Positions 1-6,437 of a stretch of 18,020 bases of DNA are shown piece by piece (position 1 is the stretch's first letter; every line of letters begins with the position of its first letter). Made by a program: the position numbers and the translations under genes. The notes beneath the pieces are model-generated. The model worked only from the letters and a program-made list of their open reading frames with translations, made no database searches and was not told the origin of the DNA. Source of the DNA: CAYQAJ01 sp964415245 (GTDB taxonomy: Bacteria > Planctomycetota > Planctomycetia > Pirellulales > Pirellulaceae); assembly GCA_964415245.1 (NCBI GenBank), contig CAYQAJ010000088.1, positions 1 to 18,020 of the forward strand, given 5' to 3'.

Positions 1-667
1 TCGTCAACCCCGTCAGCAGCACCCACTTCTCGCTTCGGTATCGTTGGGCAATATCCTCGTCGATTTGAAGGGACAGGATGCCAGCGCAGGGAAGAAGGCG
101 CTTGGTATATGCCGTCGCGGCGTTCGCAATGTCGGCGTTCTGCCGCTTGGAATCCTTGCTCTTGTACCCTTGCCGAATCTCGAAAACAATTCCCTGGAGC
201 GTCTTGGCTACCTCCGTATCGACATCAATCCCGCGCGCTGCTTTGCGCATCCAATCCCTCACGAGGCGCCTGCGGGAAACGTCGGCTATGCTCGCGACGG
301 GGATGCGTGCGTCGAGATGCAGTTTGCGATCCCTTCCTCCGGCGCGAGGAAGTGTGTAAGACCACTTTACGTCATCGTCGCTCAGGCCAAGATAGTCGCG
401 CAGGATTTGTCGAAACAGAAATTCGCACCCGATCCCAATCTGGCGGTAAATGCTCGTCATGCCGCCGGCGGCCTTGTGGGCCGCGTACATGAGGGGATGG
501 TCGAGCCCGAGCCAACTGTAAAACGGGTCGGCTCCGTAAATGCGCTGAAACTCGACCAGTCCGTAACCGGCCTTCGAACCGTGGCCGAGCTTCGGCCGAT
601 ACTTGGCGCAGACACGGATAAACGCCGTGAGAATGCCGAGATAGTCTTCGTCCTTGGTGCGACTCAC
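1..667 (-). CDS. Unrecognised conserved-looking protein, 3' end outside the window
   Basis: An open frame on the minus strand runs from a GTG at 667 to the left edge (222 codons, no stop), so the C-terminus is missing. The frame is closed upstream by a TAG at 716-718. Two in-frame GTGs exist (682 and 667); I prefer 667 because GAGG (forward 674-677) sits 6 nt before it. The protein reads as a normal soluble alpha/beta protein and not as a shadow frame. It begins MSRTKDEDYLG and contains the patches RPKLGHGSKAGYGLVEFQRIY, YSWLGLDHPLMYAAHKAAGG and, at about residues 161-179, VFEIRQGYKSKDSKRQNAD. The last patch is dense in acidic, Gln and Lys residues, as in PD-(D/E)XK-type nuclease cores, but I do not recognise the family and this is speculation. 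It is the third minus-strand gene in a row after the DoxX/oxidoreductase pair, 84 bp downstream; co-transcription is possible but unproven. Confidence 0.72.
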   Translation of the reverse strand, partial: MSRTKDEDYLGILTAFIRVCAKYRPKLGHGSKAGYGLVEFQRIYGADPFYSWLGLDHPLMYAAHKAAGGMTSIYRQIGIGCEFLFRQILRDYLGLSDDDVKWSYTLPRAGGRDRKLHLDARIPVASIADVSRRRLVRDWMRKAARGIDVDTEVAKTLQGIVFEIRQGYKSKDSKRQNADIANAATAYTKRLLPCAGILSLQIDEDIAQRYRSEKWVLLTGLT

Positions 668-725
668 TCGTTGCCTCGTCACGTCGTTTCCGTGCCATGC
701 CGAGTTTTCTGGCCACTATGCAAGT

Positions 726-747
726 GCGGTTGGTCAGCGCTAACCGC
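726..747. other. Small hairpin between oxidoreductase and partial gene
   Basis: GCGGTT (726-731) and AACCGC (742-747) form a 6-bp stem around a 10-nt loop in the gap between the oxidoreductase stop and the next minus-strand gene. There is no T-run on either side, so it is not a convincing intrinsic terminator. Confidence 0.3.
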
Positions 748-751
748 GGCA

Positions 752-2566
752 TCACGCCAACTTCTCCCGCTCTTTCGCCACGTCGCTGCCGTCGGGCGTG
801 GCGTCACTTTCCAGGTTGTACCAGTCGTCGTCAAACACAACGTACCCGCTTTTGCCCTGTGCGGAATTGTTGATGGCGGCTCTTGTGGTGAGCGCGATGA
901 CCGCGTCGCTCAGCGCGACTTCCGGATGGCAGCGGGGGCGGTTCGCCGGGTCGGGATTGCGAATGCACCACGCCCAGTGCTCGATTTCCTCGGTGTAGCC
1001 GCGGCTCACGGGTCCGGTGGAAGCCGCCTTGGCCAGCGCCCCACCGCCACCGCCGCTTTCGGTGGTGTCGAGGGCTGGACCACCCTTTTCATCCTTCACC
1101 TTGATGCTCGTCGCGGCGTCAGCCTTGGTGTTGAGCATCACTTCCTGCTCGCGATCCAACACGAGCGTACCCTTGGTGCCCATCACGATCTCGCCGTACC
1201 CGCCGAAGTCGTTGCCGTTGATCGACGAGTAGGTGACAACGATCTTCTTGTTGGGGTCTTCTCGGTAGGGCGGAATGCCCCATTGCGGGTCGGGAACCTT
1301 CATCACCGGGTCCTTGTAACCGACGTCGAAACCTGGCTCGTACTCCGGCCCGGGAAACTCGAACATGCAGTAGACGTGGTCGTCGGCGTCGCGATCCACG
1401 GGGAAGATGTGACGCCCGCCCACCGCGTGCACGGTCAGGGGGTGGGCCTTCTTGCCGTCCTGGCGCAGCGCGCTGACGAAGATGCCCGCCGCGTCGAGCT
1501 GGTGGCTGCCCAGCTCGGCCATGAGCCCGCCGCCGGTGCGATCCCACAGTCGCCAACGCACGAGCTCTTCCAGCGCCGACCGAACGCGGCTGTTTTCGAG
1601 CGTGATCTCTTCATAACCGAACTGTTCGGCCTGCACGCCTCGGTCGCGGTCCCACGCCGCCCACTGCGCGATGCGTTTGGAGAGGCGGTCGTATTCGTCC
1701 CGGTTCACGCCTCGGCCCTGCTCAATGGCGGTGTCGAGTCTCTCCTTCGCCTTCAGCATCTTGGCCAAATCGTCGGCGATCGGGTTGTACGTCTTGCCGT
1801 CGACGGTCGGTTCGCCGCCGGGCAACGGCGGTTTCCAACTGTCGCCGCCGGGCAGATTCCCGCGGTGCCACTGGGCGCGTATGTGGTGAATCTGCCCCAG
1901 TACACCCCAGCGGATCAGATTCACGGCGTTGTCGTACAGGATGCTGTAGTGCCGCTGATGCCCGGTTGCCAGGTGCAAACCGTTATCATTGGCTAGATTC
2001 CCCATCACCTTGCACTGCGCCACGTTGTGCGCCATCAGTTTCTCGGTGAGCACGTGCTTCTTCTTGCGAATCGCGTCGACGGCCGCGCGGGCGTGCAGGT
2101 GCAGCGGCAGCGCGACGATGACCCCTTCGATCCGCGGGTCTTCGAGCAGCGCCGGGTAGCCGCCGTTCGAAGCGTCGTAGACGTTTACGTGCTTGCGGGC
2201 TTCGTCCTCGCTCTTCCAGCCGTACTTGGCCATCAGGCCGGGACGGGCGGCCAAAGCGCTGCTGCTGGAGTAATCGCCGTGAAAGGCGCGGTGAACGCTC
2301 GAAGGGCGGATGTCGGCAATTCCCAGCACCTCGATGTAGTCGGGGTTCAGGGCGCCGATGAGCACGCTTCCCTCGTCGCCCGTGCCGATGATGCCGATGC
2401 GCACCGGTCTGGCCACTTTGGTGTAGCCAAAGTACATCGCACCCAGGCCGGCGCCCGACACCGCTCCGGCGGCGATCACGCCTTTCAGAAAATCTCGCCG
2501 CGTAACGCTTAGCGCCTGGTAGTACTGCTGACGAGCTTCTGTCCGTTGTTCTTCGGTCATGATCAT
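752..2566 (-). CDS. Tat-exported Gfo/Idh/MocA-family oxidoreductase
   Basis: The protein has 604 aa from the ATG at 2566, which is preceded by AAGGAAA (2574-2580) at 7-nt spacing. The frame stays open upstream to 2959, but that stretch lies inside the DoxX gene. Residues 22-28 (TRRDFLK) are a twin-arginine motif followed by a Gly/Ala-rich hydrophobic stretch (about 29-47), so export of a folded, cofactor-loaded enzyme is expected. A Rossmann motif GTGDEG lies at 61-66. The family's EKP site appears as EKL at 175-177, keeping the lysine, and a GSHQLD motif typical of the C-terminal domain lies further on. The family oxidises or reduces sugars and related hydroxy compounds with NAD(P); the substrate cannot be read here. 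It is longer than a typical 350-450 aa member, with inserted segments after the nucleotide domain and a Gly-rich linker near the C-terminus. Its start overlaps the stop of the DoxX gene (ATGA), which suggests translational coupling. Confidence 0.9.
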   Translation of the reverse strand: MIMTEEQRTEARQQYYQALSVTRRDFLKGVIAAGAVSGAGLGAMYFGYTKVARPVRIGIIGTGDEGSVLIGALNPDYIEVLGIADIRPSSVHRAFHGDYSSSSALAARPGLMAKYGWKSEDEARKHVNVYDASNGGYPALLEDPRIEGVIVALPLHLHARAAVDAIRKKKHVLTEKLMAHNVAQCKVMGNLANDNGLHLATGHQRHYSILYDNAVNLIRWGVLGQIHHIRAQWHRGNLPGGDSWKPPLPGGEPTVDGKTYNPIADDLAKMLKAKERLDTAIEQGRGVNRDEYDRLSKRIAQWAAWDRDRGVQAEQFGYEEITLENSRVRSALEELVRWRLWDRTGGGLMAELGSHQLDAAGIFVSALRQDGKKAHPLTVHAVGGRHIFPVDRDADDHVYCMFEFPGPEYEPGFDVGYKDPVMKVPDPQWGIPPYREDPNKKIVVTYSSINGNDFGGYGEIVMGTKGTLVLDREQEVMLNTKADAATSIKVKDEKGGPALDTTESGGGGGALAKAASTGPVSRGYTEEIEHWAWCIRNPDPANRPRCHPEVALSDAVIALTTRAAINNSAQGKSGYVVFDDDWYNLESDATPDGSDVAKEREKLA

Positions 2567-3489
2567 GGTCGCGTTTCCTTTTTGCGAGGGCAGCACCACG
2601 AGCACAGGCTGGCCCCAAAGAAATCGAGCCCTCCGAATCGGCCGGCGCCCGTGGCCATGAGCGCCAGCAGGGCGAGCGTTTCGATGAGCTGGTAATCGAT
2701 CGGCACGGCGCCCGGCGTCCCGGGCCACTGGGTCGACATGACGGCGATGAGGAACAGCGCTCCCGCGCCGGAGGCCACACGCGTCAGCAGCCCGACGATC
2801 AGCAGGCCGCCGATGGTAAGGTCGAACCAGGGGAGCACCACGTCGACGTACTTGCTGTTGATCGGGCCGCGACTGCCGGGGCGCTGCAGGGCGGGGGTGC
2901 CATTCGCTCGCTGTTCGTCGGTGGCCAGAGCGTTCAGTTCGCGCTCGTAGTCGGCCCACATCTGATCGATGCTTGCCAGCAGGGGGGCGCCTTGGGACCG
3001 CACATCGCTCTCGGTCTTGGTGACTTGTTGCTTCAGCGACGGCACGTCGCGCAGAGCGGCGTTTGCGTGCGCCGTATCGAGTCGGTCCAGGCCGTTGAGG
3101 TATTTTTCAATCTCTTGTTGGTTCGAGTCGAAGTGGTCGGTCAGGTAGCCTTGGTAACGGTCGAAAATGGCCCCGGCGCTGGCCTGCTGCTCGGCGTCGA
3201 AGCCGTAGTGCAGGCTTAGCTTCTCGCGGTAAAGGGCCCAGCGGTCGAGCGTGGCGTCGAGGTCCAGACGCATCCGGCCGTCGGTGTCGCCGGCCATGTT
3301 GTGGTACAACGGCGCAAGGGGCCCCTTGGCGGCCGACAGGAATCCGGCCGAGCTGAAGTGGGGGTCGTGCACTTTCTCCGCGCCCTGCGTGAAGAAGTGC
3401 CAACCCACTCCCAAACGCAGCGCCAACAGCGCCACGGCGGCCCACAGGCCGATCTGAGGTCGAAGCACAGACAGGGGAATGTCTCCCAA
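2563..3489 (-). CDS. DoxX-like integral membrane protein with a large extramembrane insertion
   Basis: From a TTG at 3489 the protein has 308 aa. The start is uncertain: GTG at 3468 or 3537 is also possible, none has a good ribosome site, and no in-frame ATG exists. TM1 is about residues 12-32 (IGLWAAVALLALRLGVGWHF, with the GWHFF...G pattern of DoxX proteins). A hydrophilic, helix-rich stretch of about 170 residues follows (36-207). Three further hydrophobic segments lie at about 215-238, 239-253 and 266-283. DoxX-family proteins are small four-helix membrane proteins linked to respiratory or thiol redox chemistry. Here the first helix is separated from the other three by the insertion. The gene ends in the ATGA overlap with the Tat oxidoreductase, so the two are probably one operon. 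A physical or electron-transfer partnership at the membrane is an inference. Confidence 0.82.
   Translation of the reverse strand: MGDIPLSVLRPQIGLWAAVALLALRLGVGWHFFTQGAEKVHDPHFSSAGFLSAAKGPLAPLYHNMAGDTDGRMRLDLDATLDRWALYREKLSLHYGFDAEQQASAGAIFDRYQGYLTDHFDSNQQEIEKYLNGLDRLDTAHANAALRDVPSLKQQVTKTESDVRSQGAPLLASIDQMWADYERELNALATDEQRANGTPALQRPGSRGPINSKYVDVVLPWFDLTIGGLLIVGLLTRVASGAGALFLIAVMSTQWPGTPGAVPIDYQLIETLALLALMATGAGRFGGLDFFGASLCSWCCPRKKETRP
2574..2580 (-). promoter_or_regulatory. Ribosome binding site of the Tat oxidoreductase
   Basis: On the minus strand AAGGAAA lies 7 nt upstream of the ATG at 2566. It sits inside the end of the DoxX coding region and selects this start over the longer open frame. 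Confidence 0.6.
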
Positions 3490-3532
3490 AAACCCGACGG
3501 CCAAGGACCCGCCACATGGAGGCCACGTCCGG

Positions 3533-3560
3533 GCCACACCGCATCGGACGCCACACCGCA
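3533..3560. repeat. Short direct repeat, period 17 bp
   Basis: GCCACACCGCA occurs at 3533-3543 and again at 3550-3560, in the divergent intergenic region between the DoxX operon and the 2-hydroxyacid dehydrogenase. It could be a pair of regulator sites or simple sequence duplication; nothing more can be said. Confidence 0.4.
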
Positions 3561-3680
3561 CGCCGCGACTGACCCATGGTGGCGTCGCCCATGCGGAGCT
3601 ACTTATTATGCTACGCGGGGCACGAAACGCCAACCAGCACCCCGTCGAGTCTCCTCAGGTCGTGTGGCCAGAAAAGTCCC

Positions 3681-4658
3681 ATGCGAATCGTCTTGTGCTA
3701 CGACGTGATTCCGCGGCACGTGGAGCAGATTGCCGTGGCGGCGCCAGGCGCGGACATCGTTGCCGCGGGACAGGAGGGCCTGGCCGTTGCGCTGCTCTCG
3801 GCCGACGTGTTCTGCGGGCACGCCAAGGTTCCCATCCCCTGGCAGGACGTTGTCGCACGGGGGCGTCTGCGGTGGATCCAATCGTCGGCCGCGGGCATCG
3901 ATCATTGCCTCGTGCCGCCGGTGATCGCGTCGGACATCGTCGTCACCAGCGCGTCGGGGTTGTTTGCCGATTCAGTGGCCGAGCAGACGCTGGCCCTGCT
4001 GCTGGGGCTGTTGCGCGGCCTGCCCGTTTTCTTTCGCGCGGCCCAGCGCAAGGAGTTCATCCGCCGCCCCACGCGCGATCTGCACGGCGCGACCATTGGC
4101 ATCGCGGGATTTGGGGGCAACGGCCGCCGCATCGCCGAATTGCTGGCTCCCTTTCGCACGCGGATCCTGGCCACCGACGTTTTTCCCCATGACAAGCCGC
4201 CGCACGTCGAGGAGCTTTGGTCCCCCGAGCGGCTCGACGACCTGCTTCCCGAGGTCGACGTGCTCATTATCTGCGTGCCGCTCACCGAGCGAACGCGAGG
4301 CATGATCGACGCGGCCGCCCTGGCCCGCATGCGGCGGGGGGCACTGCTGGTGAACGTGGCCCGCGGGCCGGTCGTCGTCGAGGCCGATCTGGTCGGCGCG
4401 CTGCAAACGGGGCAACTGTCCGGCGCGGGTCTCGACGTGACTGAGGTGGAGCCGCTCCCCGCCGACAGCCCACTGTGGCAATTAGAAAACGTCATCATCA
4501 CGCCGCACGTCGGTGCCCAATCGACGCGCCGCAACGACAACGTGACTGAGCTGTTCTGCGAGAACCTGCGTCGCTATACACGCGGCGAGGCGCTGCTGAA
4601 CATGGTCGATAAACGCCTCGGCTTCCCCGCGCCACCCGATCGACAGCGACTTTTCTAG
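3681..4658 (+). CDS. D-isomer specific 2-hydroxyacid dehydrogenase
   Basis: The protein has 325 aa and begins MRIVLCYDVIP at the ATG at 3681. The frame is open further upstream, but that part has no family character. The family oxidises D-2-hydroxyacids to 2-oxoacids, or the reverse, with NAD(P). Motifs are in the usual order: N-terminal substrate domain with WIQSSAAGIDH (65-75), nucleotide-binding GFGGNG (143-148) with Asp166 at the end of the second strand (favouring NAD over NADP), catalytic Arg228 in NVARGPVVVE, Glu257, and His276 in ITPHVGA. The catalytic triad is complete and the length is normal for the family. Substrate specificity (glycerate, lactate, phosphoglycerate and so on) cannot be decided. 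TATTAT at 3604-3609 resembles a -10 box about 70 bp upstream but lacks a good -35. The TAG stop lies in a CTAG that abuts a REP/MITE-like element. Confidence 0.92.
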   Translation: MRIVLCYDVIPRHVEQIAVAAPGADIVAAGQEGLAVALLSADVFCGHAKVPIPWQDVVARGRLRWIQSSAAGIDHCLVPPVIASDIVVTSASGLFADSVAEQTLALLLGLLRGLPVFFRAAQRKEFIRRPTRDLHGATIGIAGFGGNGRRIAELLAPFRTRILATDVFPHDKPPHVEELWSPERLDDLLPEVDVLIICVPLTERTRGMIDAAALARMRRGALLVNVARGPVVVEADLVGALQTGQLSGAGLDVTEVEPLPADSPLWQLENVIITPHVGAQSTRRNDNVTELFCENLRRYTRGEALLNMVDKRLGFPAPPDRQRLF

Positions 4659-4822
4659 AGCCTGTTTCAAAACCATCGGGGACTGGCTCGTTTTGCGTAG
4701 TCCGCGAAGCAGAATGTGCCTGTCTCCTTCTCAAAACCGACCGGGACTGGCTCGTTTTGCGTAGTCCGCGAAGCAGAATGTGCCTGTCTCCTTCTCCGAT
4801 ACAGTTTTGAAACAGGCGCTAG
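4655..4822. mobile_element. MITE/REP-like element with 18/19-bp terminal inverted repeats
   Basis: The left end CTAGAGCCTGTTTCAAAAC (4655-4673) and right end GTTTTGAAACAGGCGCTAG (4804-4822) are reverse complements with one mismatch. CTAG is present at both ends; being palindromic, it could be part of the inverted repeat or a 4-bp target duplication. The interior holds two tandem 64-bp units (4669-4732 and 4733-4796) that are nearly identical. Each folds into an imperfect hairpin pairing GGGACTGGCTCGTTTTGC with GCAGAATGTGCCTGTCTCC. There is no open frame for a transposase, so any movement would need an enzyme supplied elsewhere. The same core recurs at the right end of the window. Confidence 0.75.
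4669..4796. repeat. Two tandem 64-bp REP core units
   Basis: Unit 1 (4669-4732) and unit 2 (4733-4796) both start AAAACC and end CTCCTTCTC. They differ mainly in the few bases after AAAACC (ATCGGGG versus GACCGGG). Both share GACTGGCTCGTTTTGCGTAG and the following AAGCAGAATGTGCC. This is the only tandemly doubled copy in the window; the other two loci have one core each. Confidence 0.8.
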
Positions 4823-5187
4823 TCGCCCGAACCGGTTCGGAGCGTCGTCACCGTGTTTGTCCGCCTGAGTCCGTTTCGTCCGCCGGCGTTCGCTGGCGCG
4901 CCCTCGGGAAAGTCCCAATCGCGCTTGGGCAAGCGCGTCTGTCGGATGAAGTAGCGTCGTGCCTTATAGTTAGCGGCGGGCCCACTCGGTCAGCCCCCCG
5001 ATACGTATGGACTCGCGACACCTGCCGAGGATAAACTTGAGGCGGAAAATGGGCCCAGTTCCGGCGGGTGGTCCGCAGGTCCCTCCAACGCCTGGGCTCC
5101 CCGCGCCGACAGCCTGCAGGAATATCCCCCAGGAACAGTATCCCGCCAGCCCACCGCCGGGCGCCGCCCCCCAAAGGGCCTCTCCCC
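4823..5187. other. Gene-free leader upstream of the Ser/Thr kinase
   Basis: About 365 bp without a convincing gene. It holds a compact hairpin, GCGCTT-GGGC-AAGCGC (4921-4936), and a -10-like TATAGT at 4965-4970 that lacks a clear -35. If that box is real, the kinase mRNA would carry a leader of about 200 nt. Open frames crossing this stretch have the Pro/Arg/Ala-rich composition of high-GC shadow frames. Confidence 0.35.
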
Positions 5188-6315
5188 ATGCTCAGCACCA
5201 CGCTGAACGACCTGAATCCCACCAATACGCGCGGCGCGTGTCCATCCGATCGCAACAACAACGAGTTGCTGTCGCGCTACCGGGCCATCGTCGACGACAA
5301 GCGGCTCAACTGGACCTCGCACCACGCGCTCTTGAAGCGGCTGGGGTCGGGAGGGCAGGGGGTCGTATACCTCACCGAGCGCCGCGGGGCCGACCATTTC
5401 ACGCTTCCCCTCGCGCTGAAAATCTTCTCCCCCGAGCGGTATGCCGATGAGCGCGAGTACGACGAGGCCATGGCCCGCATCGCCCAGGTATCGGCTCGGG
5501 TCGCCCAGATTCAGCAGGACCACTTGCTGGACGTGCACAACTTCGTCGACCGCAACCGCATCCGCATGATGGTCATGGAATGGGTCGACGGGTACGACCT
5601 GCGGCGGCTGATGGTTCCCGAGATGCTCGAAGCCATCCACGACCGCGTCGAGCCCGATCGCTGGGAGTACATCAATCGCGTGATGGTCACGGCCGGCCCC
5701 GTGCAGCCGCGGTTCAAGCCGGGCGTGGCGGTGGCGATCGTTCGCGACGTGCTGGCGGCGCTGGCCGCGCTGCACCGCGAGGGCATCGTTCACGGCGACA
5801 TCAAACCCTCGAACCTGATGCTCAAGCGCACCGGCACGGTGAAAACGGTCGACATCGGCTCGGCCTTCGACGTCGACGACCCGCCGACCCAGCGCACCTG
5901 CACTCCCGCCTACGCGGCTCCCGAAGTGCTCGAGGGTACCGAGTGCACGCCGCGGAGCGACCTGGCCAGCTTGGGCTACGTGCTCGTCGAGCTGTTGGCG
6001 GGCGTTCCTCCCTTTGCGGGCATGAACAGCTTTCGCGAGCTGTTGGAGGCGAAGCGGACGCTGCCGCACCGGCTGACGCAGCTTCTGCCGTTCGAAGTAA
6101 CCTGCAACGATCTATTGATGAGCTTCTGCCGCGGCCTGATCGCGCCCGATCCCATGCGGCGGTTCCCCAGCGCCGAGGCGGCCGACTTGCTCAAGGAAGG
6201 CGCGGCGGCGTTCCATCGCCAGCTCGTGATGAGCAACCTGGCCAGCGAGTACGAGAACGAGATTCGCCTGTGGCTCGAAGAGCTGCGGGAAATCGAAGAG
6301 AGCGGGGAAATCTGA
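5188..6315 (+). CDS. Soluble Hanks-type Ser/Thr protein kinase
   Basis: The protein has 375 aa from the ATG at 5188 (MLSTTLNDL). Upstream in-frame codons are Pro/Arg-rich and lack kinase character; AAAGGG lies about 11 nt before the start. It transfers phosphate from ATP to Ser/Thr residues of unknown partners. Motifs: glycine loop LGSGGQGVVYL (G53-G58), ATP-anchoring Lys78 in LALKIF, catalytic HGDIKPSN (His202-Asp204) and APE motif in YAAPE (242-246). The metal-binding DFG is replaced by DIG (222-224), keeping the essential Asp and Gly. No transmembrane helix or sensory repeat follows the kinase domain; the C-terminus (about 340-375) is a charged helix. It is therefore probably cytoplasmic, unlike many planctomycete kinases with membrane-anchored sensor regions. 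The nearest potential phospho-peptide reader is the FHA domain of the sigma54 activator 3 kb downstream; a link is only a guess. Confidence 0.92.
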   Translation: MLSTTLNDLNPTNTRGACPSDRNNNELLSRYRAIVDDKRLNWTSHHALLKRLGSGGQGVVYLTERRGADHFTLPLALKIFSPERYADEREYDEAMARIAQVSARVAQIQQDHLLDVHNFVDRNRIRMMVMEWVDGYDLRRLMVPEMLEAIHDRVEPDRWEYINRVMVTAGPVQPRFKPGVAVAIVRDVLAALAALHREGIVHGDIKPSNLMLKRTGTVKTVDIGSAFDVDDPPTQRTCTPAYAAPEVLEGTECTPRSDLASLGYVLVELLAGVPPFAGMNSFRELLEAKRTLPHRLTQLLPFEVTCNDLLMSFCRGLIAPDPMRRFPSAEAADLLKEGAAAFHRQLVMSNLASEYENEIRLWLEELREIEESGEI

Positions 6316-6355
6316 GGCGGGTTCGTTGTTGGTTGTCAGTTGCCCGTGGTCAGTG

Positions 6356-6416
6356 GTAGGTCCTGCGTGCCGAGCAGGACCTCTCCGCCAGGTCCCGCCC
6401 GGCAGGCGGGACCTAC
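6356..6416. terminator. Double hairpin between converging genes
   Basis: Two consecutive perfect hairpins: AGGTCCTGC (6358-6366) with GCAGGACCT (6374-6382), and AGGTCCCGCC (6390-6399) with GGCGGGACCT (6405-6414). The outer bases GTAGGTCC (6356-6363) and GGACCTAC (6409-6416) can also pair across both. The element sits between the ends of a plus gene (6315) and a minus gene (6438), a position suited to a bidirectional terminator, but no long T-run follows on either strand. A dispersed intergenic repeat is the alternative. Confidence 0.5.
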
Positions 6417-6437
6417 TTTCTTTCCGATCCACTCACG

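Noticed and set aside
726..747. Terminator after the Tat oxidoreductase
   Set aside because: The hairpin has only 6 bp and no following T-run.
372..755. 127-codon minus-strand open frame
   Set aside because: It overlaps, one frame off, the better GTG-start gene at 1-667 and is Arg/Ser-rich without motifs.
44..1996. 650-codon open frame on the plus strand
   Set aside because: It lies opposite two minus-strand genes with clear motifs and ribosome sites, and has no domain-like blocks; it is a long shadow frame of high-GC DNA.
2567..2959. N-terminal extension of the Tat oxidoreductase
   Set aside because: The frame is open, but it lies within the DoxX gene, is Arg/Pro-rich, and would bury the twin-arginine signal 150 residues inside the protein.
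4669..4796. Possible CRISPR repeat array
   Set aside because: Only two 64-bp units without spacers; the units are near-identical hairpins and recur singly elsewhere, so they are REP-like.
4990..6069. 359-codon minus-strand open frame
   Set aside because: It lies opposite the Ser/Thr kinase with all catalytic motifs; no supporting signals.
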